64,000 nucleotides of DNA from the NCBI RefSeq assembly GCF_001940455.1, contig NZ_MKQR01000021.1, positions 124,001 to 188,000 on the forward strand. The letters are read 5' to 3'. Within the stretch, counting starts at the first letter, position 1. Each line of letters opens with the position of its first letter. The stretch is from Actinokineospora bangkokensis (lineage in GTDB: Bacteria > Actinomycetota > Actinomycetes > Mycobacteriales > Pseudonocardiaceae). The notes below the pieces were generated by a model. The model saw only the letters and a program-made list of their open reading frames with translations. It was not told where the DNA came from and did no database searches. Below, in pieces: positions 8,686 to 18,036 of the stretch. The position numbers and the translations under genes were made by a program.

Positions 8686-10170
8686 TCAGGCGATCGCCTT
8701 GCGCAGCCTGGCCATCGAGCGCTCCCGCCCGAGCAGTTCCATCGACTCGTACAGCGGCGGTGACACGGTGCGACCGGTGATGGCCACCCGGACGGGCCCG
8801 AACGCCTTGCGGGGCTTGAGGCCCAGACCGTCCACCAGCGCCCCCTTGAGCGCGGTCTCGATCCCGGGGGTCGTCCACTCCGCGAGGGCGTCCAGGGCGG
8901 CGATCGCCGCCTCCAGCACCGGCACCGCGTCCTGGCCGAGGTTCTTGGCGGCCGCGTCCGGTTCCGGGGCGAAGGAGTCGTCGTCGGCGAACAGGAAGCC
9001 GACCATCCCGGCGGCGTCGGAGAGCACCACCAGCCGCTCCTGCACCAGCGGGGCGATGGCGTCCACAGTGGCCACCTGGGCGGGGGTGGGCTCGGCGGGC
9101 AGCACGCCCGCGGCCGACAGGTAGGGCAGCACCCGGCGCAGGAAGTCCTGCGGCTCGAGCCTGCGCAGGTGGTCGGCGTTGATGGCCTCGGCCTTCTTCA
9201 GGTCGAAGCGGGCCGGGTTCTGGCTGACCTTGCCGATCTCGAACGCCTCGACCATCTCGGCCATGGTGAACACGTCGCGGTCCTCGGCGATGGACCAGCC
9301 CAGCAGCGCCAGGTAGTTGAGCATGCCCTCGGGCACGAAGCCGCGGTCGCGGTAGTGGAACAGGTTCGACTGCGGGTCGCGCTTCGACAGCTTCTTGTTG
9401 CCCTCGCCGCGCACCAGCGGCATGTGCCCGAAGTGCGGGGTGAACTCCGCGACGCCGATGCGCTGGAGGGCCTCGTAGAGCGCGATCTGGCGTGGGGTGG
9501 AGGGCAGCAGGTCCTCGCCGCGCAGGACGTGGGTGATGCGCATGAGCGCGTCGTCCACGGGGTTGGTGAGGGTGTAGAGCGGCTGGCCGTTGGCGCGCAC
9601 GAGCACCGGGTCCGGGACGCTGCCCGCGGGGAAGGAGATGTCGCCGCGGATGAGGTCGGTGAAGCCGATGGCGCGGTCGGGCACGCGCAGCCGCAGCACG
9701 GGCTCGCGGCCCTCGGCGCGGAAGGCGGCCTTCTGCTCGTCGGTGAGGTCGCGGTCGGCGTTGTCGTAGCCGAGCTTGGGGTCCTGCCCCTTCTCCTTGC
9801 GCCGCGCCTCCACCTCCTCGTTGGTGGAGTAGGACTCGTACAGCTCCCCAGCGGCGAGCAGCTTCGCGGCGACGTCGCGGTAGACCTCGGCGCGCTGCGA
9901 CTGCCGGTAGGGGCCGTGGTCGCCACCGACCTCGGGACCCTCGTCCCAGTCGAGGCCCAGCCAGCGCAGGCCCTCGATGATCGCGGCGTAGCTCTCCTCG
10001 GAGTCGCGCGCGGCGTCGGTGTCCTCGATGCGGAAGACGAGCTTGCCGCCGCTGTGCCGGGCGAAGGCCCAGTTGAACAGGGCGGTGCGGATGAGCCCGA
10101 CGTGCGGGGTGCCGGTCGGGGACGGGCAGAAGCGGGCTCGGACTGGGGTGGTGGCGTCTGGAGTGCTCAT
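8686..10170 (-). CDS. gltX: Glutamyl-tRNA synthetase
   Basis: A 494-residue class I synthetase charging tRNA-Glu and, in organisms with GatCAB, also tRNA-Gln. The HIGH-equivalent [10 protein letters not shown] is at residues ~15-24 and the KMSKS-equivalent is KLSKRDP. The chosen ATG ([14 protein letters not shown]) precedes the Rossmann fold directly; the frame stays open about 500 bp upstream, but that extension is not protein-like and runs into the divergent monooxygenase. Its tRNA substrates are encoded nearby, and gatCAB lies 23 kb away, so a non-discriminating enzyme is expected. Confidence 0.97.
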   Translation of the reverse strand: MSTPDATTPVRARFCPSPTGTPHVGLIRTALFNWAFARHSGGKLVFRIEDTDAARDSEESYAAIIEGLRWLGLDWDEGPEVGGDHGPYRQSQRAEVYRDVAAKLLAAGELYESYSTNEEVEARRKEKGQDPKLGYDNADRDLTDEQKAAFRAEGREPVLRLRVPDRAIGFTDLIRGDISFPAGSVPDPVLVRANGQPLYTLTNPVDDALMRITHVLRGEDLLPSTPRQIALYEALQRIGVAEFTPHFGHMPLVRGEGNKKLSKRDPQSNLFHYRDRGFVPEGMLNYLALLGWSIAEDRDVFTMAEMVEAFEIGKVSQNPARFDLKKAEAINADHLRRLEPQDFLRRVLPYLSAAGVLPAEPTPAQVATVDAIAPLVQERLVVLSDAAGMVGFLFADDDSFAPEPDAAAKNLGQDAVPVLEAAIAALDALAEWTTPGIETALKGALVDGLGLKPRKAFGPVRVAITGRTVSPPLYESMELLGRERSMARLRKAIA

Positions 10171-10201
10171 GGCGGGTCCAGCGTATCCCCGGCCGGTCGG
10201 C

Positions 10202-10253
10202 TTGACCCCGGCGGTGGCCGGGTGCATGCTCGTCTTATTCAACTGGTGTTGAA
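10202..10253 (+). promoter_or_regulatory. Promoter with operator palindrome for the FAD monooxygenase
   Basis: -35 TTGACC (10202-10207), 17 bp spacer, -10 CATGCT (10225-10230). A perfect palindrome TTCAAC-TGGT-GTTGAA occupies 10238-10253, exactly where transcription should start. Such TTCAA-type palindromes are typical binding sites of TetR or MarR repressors. No such regulator gene is adjacent, so the factor would act in trans. Confidence 0.55.
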
Positions 10254-10267
10254 AAACGGGAGGGGAC

Positions 10268-11494
10268 ATGTCCGACGCGGACGTGCTGGTCGCCGGGGGC
10301 GGGCCCGCCGGGGTGGTGGCCGGGCTGCTGCTCGCCAGGGCGGGGCTGCGGGTGGTGGTGCTGGAGAAGCACGCGGACTTCCTGCGCGACTTCCGGGGCG
10401 ACACCGTGCACCCGCCGACGCTGGACCTGCTCGACGACCTGGGCCTGGGCCCGGCGTTCCGCAAGATCCCGCAGAGCCGGATCACCGATGTGCAGGTCCC
10501 GACGCCATCGGGCCCGGTGCGCATCGCCGACCTGGGCACCCTGCCGGGGCCGAACAACTTCATCGCGATGGTGCCGCAGTGGGACCTGCTCGACCTGCTG
10601 GCCGCGGCGGGCCGCGAGGAACCCACCTTCGACCTGCGGATGAACACCCGGGCCACCGGGCTGCTGCGGGAGGGGGCGCGCGTCACCGGCGTGCGCTACG
10701 AGACCGCCGACGGCACCACCGGGGAGCTGCGCGCCCGGCTGACGCTGGCCTGCGACGGGCGCGACTCGGCGCTGCGCCGCGACGCCGACCTGCCCCGGCG
10801 CAGCTACCCCACGCCCATGGACGTGTGGTGGTTCCGGGTGCCCCGCCGCGACACCGACCCCAGCGGCATCGTGCCGGTGATCAGCGCGCGGCGGGCGGTG
10901 GTGCTCATCGACCGCCGCGACTACTGGCAGGCGGCCACGCTCATCCCCAAGGGCGCCGACGCCGAGGCCCGCCGCGGCGACGTCGGGGAGGTGCTGGCGG
11001 CCACCGCCGAGGGCGCCCCCTGGCTGGCCGACCGGGTGGGCGCGCTGACCTCGTGGGACGAGGTGAAGACGCTCGACGTGCAGCTCGACCGGCTCACCCG
11101 CTGGCACCTCGACGGCTTCCTGTGCCTGGGCGACGCGGCGCACGCGATGTCACCGCTGGGCGGGGTGGGCATCAACCTGGCGGTGCAGGACGCCATCGCC
11201 GCCGCGAGGATGCTCGCCGGGCCGCTGGCGCGCGGCGCGCTCACCGAGCGCGACCTGGCCAGGGTGCGGCTGCGCAGGCTGCTGCCGACCGTGGCCATCC
11301 AGGGTTTGCAGCGGTTCCTGCACAAGCGCGCCATCCAGCCGACCCTCGCGGGCGAGGTGGACATCGCGGGCCGGGGCGAGCTGCCGCTGCCGATGCGCCT
11401 GGCGCAGCGCTTCCCGGTGCTCACCCGGGTGCCCGCGCAGCTGGTGGGGCGCGGGCTGTTCAGCGAACCCGTCCCGGAGTTCGCCAAGCGCTAG
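10268..11494 (+). CDS. FAD-dependent aromatic-type monooxygenase
   Basis: A 408-residue class A flavoprotein monooxygenase. Motifs in order: FAD dinucleotide fold [22 protein letters not shown] (first 25 residues), the DG motif [11 protein letters not shown], and the GD motif [23 protein letters not shown]. Members hydroxylate aromatic or polyketide substrates, including some antibiotics. GGGAGGGG sits 4 nt before the ATG. It is divergent from gltX and carries an operator-like palindrome, so it is likely an inducible catabolic or drug-modifying enzyme. The substrate cannot be told. Confidence 0.88.
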   Translation: MSDADVLVAGGGPAGVVAGLLLARAGLRVVVLEKHADFLRDFRGDTVHPPTLDLLDDLGLGPAFRKIPQSRITDVQVPTPSGPVRIADLGTLPGPNNFIAMVPQWDLLDLLAAAGREEPTFDLRMNTRATGLLREGARVTGVRYETADGTTGELRARLTLACDGRDSALRRDADLPRRSYPTPMDVWWFRVPRRDTDPSGIVPVISARRAVVLIDRRDYWQAATLIPKGADAEARRGDVGEVLAATAEGAPWLADRVGALTSWDEVKTLDVQLDRLTRWHLDGFLCLGDAAHAMSPLGGVGINLAVQDAIAAARMLAGPLARGALTERDLARVRLRRLLPTVAIQGLQRFLHKRAIQPTLAGEVDIAGRGELPLPMRLAQRFPVLTRVPAQLVGRGLFSEPVPEFAKR

Positions 11495-11563
11495 CCGTTC
11501 TCCTCCCGCCACCCGGCGCAGTCCCGACCTGGCACCACGGCCGCCGAACGAGACGGGCGAACG

Positions 11564-11604
11564 CGCCGCGCCCGGCCGGGGGTGACCCGACCGGGCGCGC
11601 GGCG
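11564..11604. terminator. Terminator between convergent monooxygenase and FAH genes
   Basis: GC-rich hairpin CGCCGCGCCCGG paired with CCGGGCGCGCGGCG (2 nt bulge), loop about 15 nt, ending 3 bp before the FAH-family stop codon. Confidence 0.6.
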
Positions 11605-11606
11605 GT

Positions 11607-12380
11607 CTAGCGGGCGACGACGGGGTTCGTCAGGGTGCCGATGCCCGACACCGACACCGACACCGACTGACCGGCCTGCATCGGGCCGACCCCGGCGGGG
11701 GTGCCGGTGAGGATGACGTCCCCGGGCAGCAGGGTCATCACCTTGGAGATCCACTCGATCAGCTCGGGGATGCCGTGCAGCAGGAACGCCGTCGACGAGT
11801 CCTGCTTGGTCTCGCCGTCGAGGGTCGTGGTGATGTCGAGGTCCGCGGGGTCCAGCTCGGTCTCGATCCACGGGCCCAGCGGGCAGAAGGTGTCGTGGCT
11901 CTTGGCCCGCGTCCACTGCCCGTCGTGCTGCTGCTGGTCGCGGGCGGTGACGTCGTTGGCGATGGTGTAGCCCAGGATCGCGCGGGAGGCGTTCTTGGCG
12001 GTGACGCCGCGCGGGGTCGGGTTCATCACCACCGCCAGCTCACCCTCGAAGTCCACCCTCGTCGACTCCGGGGGCAGCCGGATCGGGTCGTTGTGGCCGA
12101 TCACCGTGGTGGAGGGCTTGATGAAGATCACCGGGTCGACGGGGGCCTCGCCGCCCATCTCCTTGGCGTGGTCGGCGTAGTTCTTGCCGACGCACACCAC
12201 CTTGCTCGGCAGCGTCGGGGCCAGCAGCCTGCACTCCGCCAGGCTCCAGGTGCGACCGGTGAACACCGGGGTCCCGAACGGGTGCTCGGCGATCTCGCGG
12301 GCGATCTCGTCGGCGCCGGAGCCTTCGAGGGAGGCGAAGGCGAGACCGTCCTTGGGGTGGGCAATCCTTGCGATACGCAC
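11607..12380 (-). CDS. Fumarylacetoacetate hydrolase family protein
   Basis: A 257-residue FAH-fold enzyme. The metal-binding region is FEGELAVVM (the E-x-E motif), with KPSTTVIGHNDPIRLP and the C-terminal GDVILTGTPAGVGPMQAG typical of 5-carboxymethyl-2-hydroxymuconate isomerase / 2-hydroxyhepta-2,4-diene-1,7-dioate isomerase or oxaloacetate/acylpyruvate hydrolase relatives. It corresponds by position to Rv2993c next to gltX. The GTG start follows -10-like TACGCT (12388-12393) by 7 nt, suggesting a leaderless mRNA. Actual substrate unknown. Confidence 0.9.
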   Translation of the reverse strand: MRIARIAHPKDGLAFASLEGSGADEIAREIAEHPFGTPVFTGRTWSLAECRLLAPTLPSKVVCVGKNYADHAKEMGGEAPVDPVIFIKPSTTVIGHNDPIRLPPESTRVDFEGELAVVMNPTPRGVTAKNASRAILGYTIANDVTARDQQQHDGQWTRAKSHDTFCPLGPWIETELDPADLDITTTLDGETKQDSSTAFLLHGIPELIEWISKVMTLLPGDVILTGTPAGVGPMQAGQSVSVSVSGIGTLTNPVVAR

Positions 12381-12518
12381 GGGGGTCAGCGTAGGACTTC
12401 GGCGGGTGCTGAGCTGCGACGGGGCTGCGCGGTGGCGGAAGCCGCTGCGCGGCTTTGGAGAACGCGGATTGCTTTGTGGGCTCGATGGGGTGGGGGCTCT
12501 AGGGGAGGTTGCTTGGGG

Positions 12519-13121
12519 CTAGCGCTCGGTGGGGGTGAGGGATTGCTTGGCCAGGAGGTAGGCGGGGAGGGCTTGCTGGTAGGCCTCGGGGGTGGGGGCG
12601 TTGAGGGAGACCACGAGGGTGCGCAGGGGGGTGGCCACCGCGAAGGCGCGGGAGCGGGCGCCGGGGGTGTCGGGGTGGGCGAAGGTGAGTTCGACCCCGG
12701 TGGACCTGCCGACGGGGGATTCGCGGTACTCGGGGTCGGTGATCTTGCCCTCGCCCTGGATGAAGCGCTCCAGGGCGCCGCGGGGGGTGGAGCCGGGGTC
12801 GCTGCCGACCCAGGCGCGCAGGGTGGTCGGGGGGCCGGTGACGGTGCAGGTGGCCGAGAGGCCGTCGCGGGATTCGGCGTCGCCGGGGGTGGGGGTCCAG
12901 CCCGCGGGGGTGTCGAAGGTGAAGGGCATGGGGCAGGGGGAGGCGGGGGTGCCGACCTGGGCCTGGGGCTCGGCCGGTGCGGCCTGGTCCTGCCAGGTGT
13001 CCGCCGCGGTGGCGGGGGCGGTCGGGGTGGGCGGGGCTGCCGCGCCCCGGGGTTGGGCGGTCGCGCACGCGGTGGTGGCGAACACCAGGGACACCCCTGC
13101 TGCGATGACTCGGACCTGCAC
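12519..13121 (-). CDS. Putative secreted lipoprotein, function unknown
   Basis: A 200-residue protein starting at a GTG with a good AGGAGG Shine-Dalgarno 8 nt upstream. The first ~19 residues (VQVRVIAAGVSLVFATTAC) form a signal peptide ending at a cysteine; the lipobox T-T-A-C is weaker than the L-x-x-C ideal. A Pro/Ala/Thr-rich linker follows, then a compact domain with MPFTFDTPAGWTPTPGD, recalling small surface lipoproteins of the LpqN type. It sits 29 bp downstream of cimA on the same strand, so it may be co-transcribed although functionally unrelated. Confidence 0.72.
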   Translation of the reverse strand: MQVRVIAAGVSLVFATTACATAQPRGAAAPPTPTAPATAADTWQDQAAPAEPQAQVGTPASPCPMPFTFDTPAGWTPTPGDAESRDGLSATCTVTGPPTTLRAWVGSDPGSTPRGALERFIQGEGKITDPEYRESPVGRSTGVELTFAHPDTPGARSRAFAVATPLRTLVVSLNAPTPEAYQQALPAYLLAKQSLTPTER

Positions 13122-13150
13122 CCCGACCGCCTCCTGTCTCCGGTGGCGGC

Positions 13151-14818
13151 CTACCCGCGCAGGCCGCCCGCGCCGACCCCCGACCGCACGCGCATGGCCT
13201 TGTGCACCAGCGCGTCGCAGAGGGCCAGCCAGCTGGCCTCCACGATGTTGCCGTGGACGCCCACGGTGGTCCACTCCAGCTCGCGGTCGGAGGACTGCAC
13301 CAACACCCTGGTGACGGCATCGGTGCCGCCGACGGTTGCACGGGCTCCCCCGGTCAGGATGCGGACCTTGTAGTCCACCAGCTCCACGCCCTCCACCCAC
13401 GGCAGGTGCGGGACCAGGGCCTCGCGCAGGGCGGCGTCGAGGGCGTGCACGGGGCCGGTGCCCTCGGCGGTGGCGATGACGCGCCGCCCGGCCACCCGGA
13501 CCTTCACGGTGGCCTCGGAGACGACCCCGCCGTCGGCGTGGTGGTCGAGGATCACCCGGTAGGACTCCAGCTCGAACGGCAGCCCGGCGACCGGGGCGTC
13601 CGGGTCGGTGCGGGCGATCTCCCCGCGCAGCAGCAGCTCCAGGGACGCGTCGGCGGCCTCGAACGACCAGCCGCGCGCCTCCAGGTCCTTGACCTTGCGC
13701 AGCGCGCTGTCCACCGCCTCCGGGCGGTCGGCCAGGTCGATGCCCAGCTCGTGGCCCTTGAGCTCCAGGCTCGCCCGGCCCGCCATCTCGGTGACCAGCA
13801 CGCGCATGTCGTTGCCGACCCGCTCGGGGTCGATGTGGTTGTAGAGCAGCGGGTCGACCTTGATGGCGCTGGCGTGCAGGCCCGCCTTGTGCGCGAACGC
13901 CGAGGACCCCACGTACGCCTGGTGGGTGTCCGGGGCGATGTTGGCCAGCTCCGCCAGCGCGTGCGACACCCTGGTCAGCTCCGCCAGCCCGCCCTCGGGG
14001 AGCACGTCCATGCCCAGCTTCACGGCCAGGTTGCCCAGCACCGGGAACAGGTCGGCGTTGCCCGCGCGCTCGCCGTAGCCGTTGGCCGTGCACTGCACGT
14101 GCGTGGCCCCGGCCTGCACCGCGGCGACGCTGTTGGCCACCGCGCACCCGGTGTCGTCCTGGCAGTGGATGCCCACCCGGAACCCGGTGCGGGCGATGAC
14201 CTCGCCCACGGTGTCGGCCAGGCCCAGCGGCAGCTGCCCGCCGTTGGTGTCGCACAGCACCACCACGTCCGCCCCGGCCTCCACCCCCGCGGTGAGCACC
14301 CGCAGCGAGGTGTCCGGGTCGAAGGCGTACCCGTCGAAGAAGTGCTCGGCGTCGAGGAACACCCGCCGCCCCTCCCGCACCAGGAACGCCACCGTGTCGC
14401 GCACCATCTCCGCCGCCTCGGCCACGTCGGTGCGCAGCGCCCGCTCGATGTGCCTGCGGTCGGACTTGGCGACCAGCGTCACCGCCGGGGCCTGCGAGTC
14501 CAGCAGCGCCCGCACCTGCGGGTCCCGCTCCGCGGTCGTCCCGGCCCGGCGGGTGGACCCGAACGCCACCAGCACCGCGTGCCGCAGCGCCAGCTCCCCC
14601 GCCGCCGCCCTGGCGAAGAACTCGGTGTCCTTCGGCATCGCCCCCGGCCACCCGCCCTCGACGAAGCCCACCCCCAGCCCGTCCAGCAACCGGGCCACGG
14701 CCAGCTTGTCCGCCACCGAGTACGAGATCCCCTCCCGCTGGGCCCCGTCGCGCAGGGTGGTGTCGTAGACGTGGAACGAGTCGCCGAGCGGCGTTCCGGC
14801 CGGGGTCGTGCGGGTCAC
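13151..14818 (-). CDS. cimA: (R)-citramalate synthase
   Basis: A 555-residue LeuA-family enzyme condensing acetyl-CoA with pyruvate to citramalate, the first step of the threonine-independent route to 2-oxobutyrate and isoleucine. The catalytic barrel begins YDTTLRDGAQREGISYS; FVEGGWPGAMPKD is characteristic of CimA rather than LeuA. The metal-binding GIHCQDDTG (HxH equivalent) and NGYGERAGNADL are present, followed by the C-terminal regulatory domain. AGGAG lies 7 nt before the GTG start. A peptide-coding attenuator with an Ile-Ile-Ile run lies upstream, matching the pathway. Confidence 0.93.
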   Translation of the reverse strand: MTRTTPAGTPLGDSFHVYDTTLRDGAQREGISYSVADKLAVARLLDGLGVGFVEGGWPGAMPKDTEFFARAAAGELALRHAVLVAFGSTRRAGTTAERDPQVRALLDSQAPAVTLVAKSDRRHIERALRTDVAEAAEMVRDTVAFLVREGRRVFLDAEHFFDGYAFDPDTSLRVLTAGVEAGADVVVLCDTNGGQLPLGLADTVGEVIARTGFRVGIHCQDDTGCAVANSVAAVQAGATHVQCTANGYGERAGNADLFPVLGNLAVKLGMDVLPEGGLAELTRVSHALAELANIAPDTHQAYVGSSAFAHKAGLHASAIKVDPLLYNHIDPERVGNDMRVLVTEMAGRASLELKGHELGIDLADRPEAVDSALRKVKDLEARGWSFEAADASLELLLRGEIARTDPDAPVAGLPFELESYRVILDHHADGGVVSEATVKVRVAGRRVIATAEGTGPVHALDAALREALVPHLPWVEGVELVDYKVRILTGGARATVGGTDAVTRVLVQSSDRELEWTTVGVHGNIVEASWLALCDALVHKAMRVRSGVGAGGLRG

Positions 14819-14856
14819 GGCAAAGCTCCTGGGATCAGTGGTTCGTGCTGGTGGGC

Positions 14857-14891
14857 AAACAAAAAGACCCCCCGCGGGATGCGAGAGGTCT
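14857..14891 (-). terminator. cimA attenuator terminator
   Basis: Minus-strand RNA folds into a continuous 11 bp stem AGACCUCUCGC / GCGGGGGGUCU (two G-U pairs), loop AUCCC, followed by UUUUU-G-UUU. It lies between the leader peptide stop and cimA, with an abutting helix (14892-14900 with 14922-14930) formed with the end of the leader reading frame. Classic intrinsic terminator in a leader position. Confidence 0.85.
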
Positions 14892-14917
14892 GCGCGCCGG
14901 TGCTCCGTCGTGGGGAG

Positions 14918-14962
14918 CTAGCCGACGCGCTCGTCGATAATGATCAGGGCGGAGTGAGCCAC
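14918..14962 (-). CDS. cimA leader peptide (14 aa, Ile-rich)
   Basis: A GTG-started frame encoding MAHSALIIIDERVG and then TAG. It carries Leu-Ile-Ile-Ile in 14 residues, just upstream of a terminator and of cimA, an isoleucine-pathway gene. A possible promoter lies upstream on the minus strand (-35-like TTGGTA, 18 bp, -10-like CAGCAT), with the -10 ending 6 nt before the GTG, so the transcript would be leaderless. The coding claim rests on position, codon content and parallel design with the ilvB leader; no Shine-Dalgarno is visible. Confidence 0.75.
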   Translation of the reverse strand: MAHSALIIIDERVG

Positions 14963-15084
14963 GCTCCGATGCTGCCACACCCCCCGCCCGCGTACCAACT
15001 CCTGAGCCCGCCGTCCCGGCATCCGGACGGTCGCCGCCACCCGGCGACCGGGCGGGGCGTGGCCGCGAGCAGCCCGCAACGGCG

Positions 15085-15119
15085 AGGAGCCCGCCCCCGG
15101 GTCGCGGGGACGGGCTCCT
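15085..15119 (-). terminator. leuB terminator
   Basis: Hairpin AGGAGCCCG-CCCC / GGGG-A-CGGGCTCCT, loop ~8 nt, ending 14 bp after the leuB stop on the minus strand. Confidence 0.65.
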
Positions 15120-15132
15120 GGCGGCGACGGGC

Positions 15133-16170
15133 TCAGCCGGTGCGCACGTTCGACGACACCAGCGCGGCCAGCCGGTCCCCGATGGCGAAGGTGCCGCCGG
15201 GGGAGGAGTGGTCGCGGGTGGCGAGGTCGAAGGCGACGGAGGCCTCGATGCGGCGGGCGGACTCGTGCTCGCCGAGGTGGTCGAGCAGCAGGGCGACCGA
15301 CAGGACCGCGGCGGTCGGGTCGGCGATGCCCTGGCCCGCGATGTCGGGGGCGCTGCCGTGCACCGGCTCGAACATCGAGGGGTTGCGGCGGGTGATGTCG
15401 AGGTTGCCGCTCGCGGCCAGGCCGATGCCACCGGTGACGGCGGCGGCGAGGTCGGTGAGGATGTCGCCGAAGAGGTTGTCGGTGACGATCACGTCGAAGC
15501 GGGCCGGGTCGGTGACCATGTGGATGGTCGTGGCGTCGACGTGCTGGTAGGCCACGGTGACGTCCGGGTGCTGGAGGGAGACCTCCTCCACCACGCGCGA
15601 CCACAGCGAGCCCGCGTGGGTGAGGACGTTGGTCTTGTGCACCAGCGTCAGGTGCTTGCGCGGGCGCGCCGCGGCCCTGGCGAAGGCGTCGCGGACCACG
15701 CGCTCGACGCCGAAGGAGGTGTTGACGCTGACCTCGGTGGCGATCTCGTGCGGGGTGTCCTTGCGCAGCAGGCCGCCGTTGCCCGCGTACAGGCCCTCGG
15801 TGCCCTCGCGCACCACCACCATGTCGACCTCGCCCGGCTCGGCCAGCGGGCTCTTGACCCCCGGGTAGAGCCGCGCGGGGCGCAGGTTCACGTGGTGGTC
15901 GAGCTCGAAGCGCAGCCGCAGCAGCAGGCCGCGCTCGAGGATGCCGCTGGGCACCGACGGGTCGCCCACCGCGCCGAGCAGGATGGCGTCGTGGTCGCGC
16001 AGCTCGCCGAGCACCGACTCCGGCAGCAGCTCACCGGTCGCGTGCCACCGCGCCGCGCCCAGGTCGTAGCGGGTGATCTCGGCGGTCGGTATGACCTCGC
16101 CCAGCACCTTCAGCGCTTCGGCGATCACTTCCGGCCCGATCCCGTCACCTGGGATCACCGCGAGCCGCAT
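15133..16170 (-). CDS. leuB: 3-isopropylmalate dehydrogenase
   Basis: A 345-residue NAD-dependent beta-decarboxylating dehydrogenase, third step of leucine synthesis. It starts [19 protein letters not shown]; the substrate-binding Arg-rich segment [23 protein letters not shown] and the NAD-site [14 protein letters not shown] are intact. The ATG at 16168-16170 is preferred over an in-frame GTG two codons upstream because GGAGG sits 7 nt before the ATG. The short actinobacterial form (about 340 residues) is typical. It follows serA on the same strand but is separated from it by a strong terminator. Confidence 0.97.
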   Translation of the reverse strand: MRLAVIPGDGIGPEVIAEALKVLGEVIPTAEITRYDLGAARWHATGELLPESVLGELRDHDAILLGAVGDPSVPSGILERGLLLRLRFELDHHVNLRPARLYPGVKSPLAEPGEVDMVVVREGTEGLYAGNGGLLRKDTPHEIATEVSVNTSFGVERVVRDAFARAAARPRKHLTLVHKTNVLTHAGSLWSRVVEEVSLQHPDVTVAYQHVDATTIHMVTDPARFDVIVTDNLFGDILTDLAAAVTGGIGLAASGNLDITRRNPSMFEPVHGSAPDIAGQGIADPTAAVLSVALLLDHLGEHESARRIEASVAFDLATRDHSSPGGTFAIGDRLAALVSSNVRTG

Positions 16171-16310
16171 GCACACACCTCCCGGGGTATCGGCCCGAAC
16201 TCTCAGGGCCTGGTAGTCAGGGGAAGGCTACCGGCAGGCCGCCCGGATGCCGCACCTCGCCACCTGTTCGGGTGGTTTCGCGGGGCGTCCCGCGTCGCTC
16301 TGAGACACGG

Positions 16311-16353
16311 GCGGTGCCCGGATCGGTTGTCGACCAACCGATCCGGGCACCGC
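16311..16353 (-). terminator. serA terminator
   Basis: Perfect 19 bp stem GCGGTGCCCGGATCGGTTG / CAACCGATCCGGGCACCGC with loop TCGAC, between serA (stop 57 bp away) and leuB. It makes serA its own transcription unit. Confidence 0.85.
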
Positions 16354-16409
16354 GCGGGCTCAGGACGGCGTCCCACGGAGTGGACCGTGGGGCCTGCCGG
16401 GTGACCCGC

Positions 16410-18002
16410 TCAGCGCAGGTCGACCGAGCGCACGACGGTGGCGCCGACGGCGTGGCCGATCGACTCCAGCACCGACGGGTCCACCGCGCGGTCCACGCGC
16501 AGCAGCATCACCGCGTCCTCGTCGGTGGTCTGGCTGATCTGCGCGGCGTCGATGTTCACGCCCGCCTCGCCGAGCAGGGTGCCGACGGTGCCCATGACGC
16601 CGGGGCGCTCCGGGTACTCCAGCAGCAGCACGGTGCCGGTGGCGCGCAGGTCGAAGGCGCGGCCGTGCACCTCGATCAGCTTCTCCACCTGGTCGAGGCC
16701 GGACAGGGTGCCACTGACGGTGATCGTCGAGCCGTCGGCGTAGGCGCCGCGCAGGGTCACCACGCTGCGGTGGTTGAGGCTCTCGGACTCGGTGGTGACC
16801 TCCACGGCCACCTGGCGGGCCTCGGCGATCGACAGCGCGTTGACGAAGGTCACCTGCTCGTCGACGATGCCGGTGAACACCCCGCGCAGCGCCGCCAGCG
16901 GCAGCACCGAGACGTCCTCGCTGGACAGCTCGCCGCGCACCAGGACGGTGATCGACGCCGGGGCCTTGGCGCCCAGCGCGGTCAGCACGGTGCCCAGCTT
17001 CTGCACCAGCGACAGGTACGGGCGGACCTCCTCGCCCACCGCGCCACCGGCCACGTTCACCGCGTCCGGCACGAAGTCGCCGCGCAGCGCCAGCAGCACC
17101 GAGCGCGCCACGTCGGTGCCCGCGCGGTCCTGGGCCTCGGCGGTGGAGGCGCCCAGGTGCGGGGTGACGGTGACGCCGGGGACGCCGAACAGCGGCGACT
17201 CGGTGGTCGGCTCCTTGCTGTAGACGTCCACGCCCGCGCCGCCGACCTGGCCGGAGCGCACGGCCTCGGCCAGCGCCTCCTCGTCGATGAGGCCGCCGCG
17301 CGCGGCGTTGACGATGATGACGCCCTTCTTGGTCTTGGCCAGCTTCTCGGCGCTGATCAGGCCCTTGGTCTCCGGGGTCTTGGGCAGGTGCACGGAGATG
17401 AAGTCGGCGCGGGCGAGCAGGTCGTCCAGCTCCACCAGCTCGATGCCCAGCTGCGCGGCGCGCGCGGGCGAGGCGTAGGGGTCGTAGGCGATCAGCGTGG
17501 TGCCGAAGGCGGCGAGGCGCTGGGCGAACAGCTGCCCGATCTTGCCGAGGCCGACCACGCCGACGACCTTGCCCGAGACCTCCACGCCGGAGAACGAGCT
17601 GCGCTTCCACTGCCCCTCCTGCAGGGACTGGTGCGCGGCCGGGATCTGCCGGGCGGTGGCCAGCAGCAGCGCCACGGCGTGCTCGGCGGCGGAGACGATG
17701 TTGGAGGTGGGGGCGTTGACCACCAGGACGCCGCGGTCGGTGGCGGCCTGCACGTCGACGTTGTCCAGGCCGACCCCGGCGCGGGCCACCACCTTGAGGG
17801 TGTCGGTGGCCTTGAGCACCTCGGCGTCGACCTGGGTGGCCGAGCGCACCAGCAGCGCGTCGGCGGCCGCGACGGCCTCCAGCAGGGCGGGCCGGTCGGT
17901 CCCGTCGACGTGGCGGACCTCGAACTCGTCGCCGAAGACGTCCAGCACGGACGGCGCGAGCTTCTCGGCGATGAGGACGACAGGACGGCTCGAACTAGTC
18001 AC
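16410..18002 (-). CDS. serA: D-3-phosphoglycerate dehydrogenase
   Basis: A 530-residue long-form PGDH, first step of serine synthesis. The NAD-binding motif is VVGVVGLGKIGQ; catalytic Arg is in NAARGG, Glu in SKEPTTE and His in TPHLGAST. After ~residue 315 an allosteric substrate-binding domain is followed by a C-terminal ACT domain (EYPERPGVMGTVGTLLGEAGVNI), the arrangement that gives serine feedback inhibition in M. tuberculosis SerA. Start GTG (MTSSSRPVVLIAEKLA). It is flanked by amino-acid genes. Confidence 0.98.
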   Translation of the reverse strand: MTSSSRPVVLIAEKLAPSVLDVFGDEFEVRHVDGTDRPALLEAVAAADALLVRSATQVDAEVLKATDTLKVVARAGVGLDNVDVQAATDRGVLVVNAPTSNIVSAAEHAVALLLATARQIPAAHQSLQEGQWKRSSFSGVEVSGKVVGVVGLGKIGQLFAQRLAAFGTTLIAYDPYASPARAAQLGIELVELDDLLARADFISVHLPKTPETKGLISAEKLAKTKKGVIIVNAARGGLIDEEALAEAVRSGQVGGAGVDVYSKEPTTESPLFGVPGVTVTPHLGASTAEAQDRAGTDVARSVLLALRGDFVPDAVNVAGGAVGEEVRPYLSLVQKLGTVLTALGAKAPASITVLVRGELSSEDVSVLPLAALRGVFTGIVDEQVTFVNALSIAEARQVAVEVTTESESLNHRSVVTLRGAYADGSTITVSGTLSGLDQVEKLIEVHGRAFDLRATGTVLLLEYPERPGVMGTVGTLLGEAGVNIDAAQISQTTDEDAVMLLRVDRAVDPSVLESIGHAVGATVVRSVDLR

Positions 18003-18036
18003 GCGGGGCTCCTGGGCTGAGAGCAGTCAAGGTCTT

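Noticed and set aside
10171-10686. N-terminal extension of gltX by ~170 codons
   Set aside because: The extension is Ser/Arg-rich, overlaps the divergent monooxygenase and its promoter, and GltX starts normally at [14 protein letters not shown].
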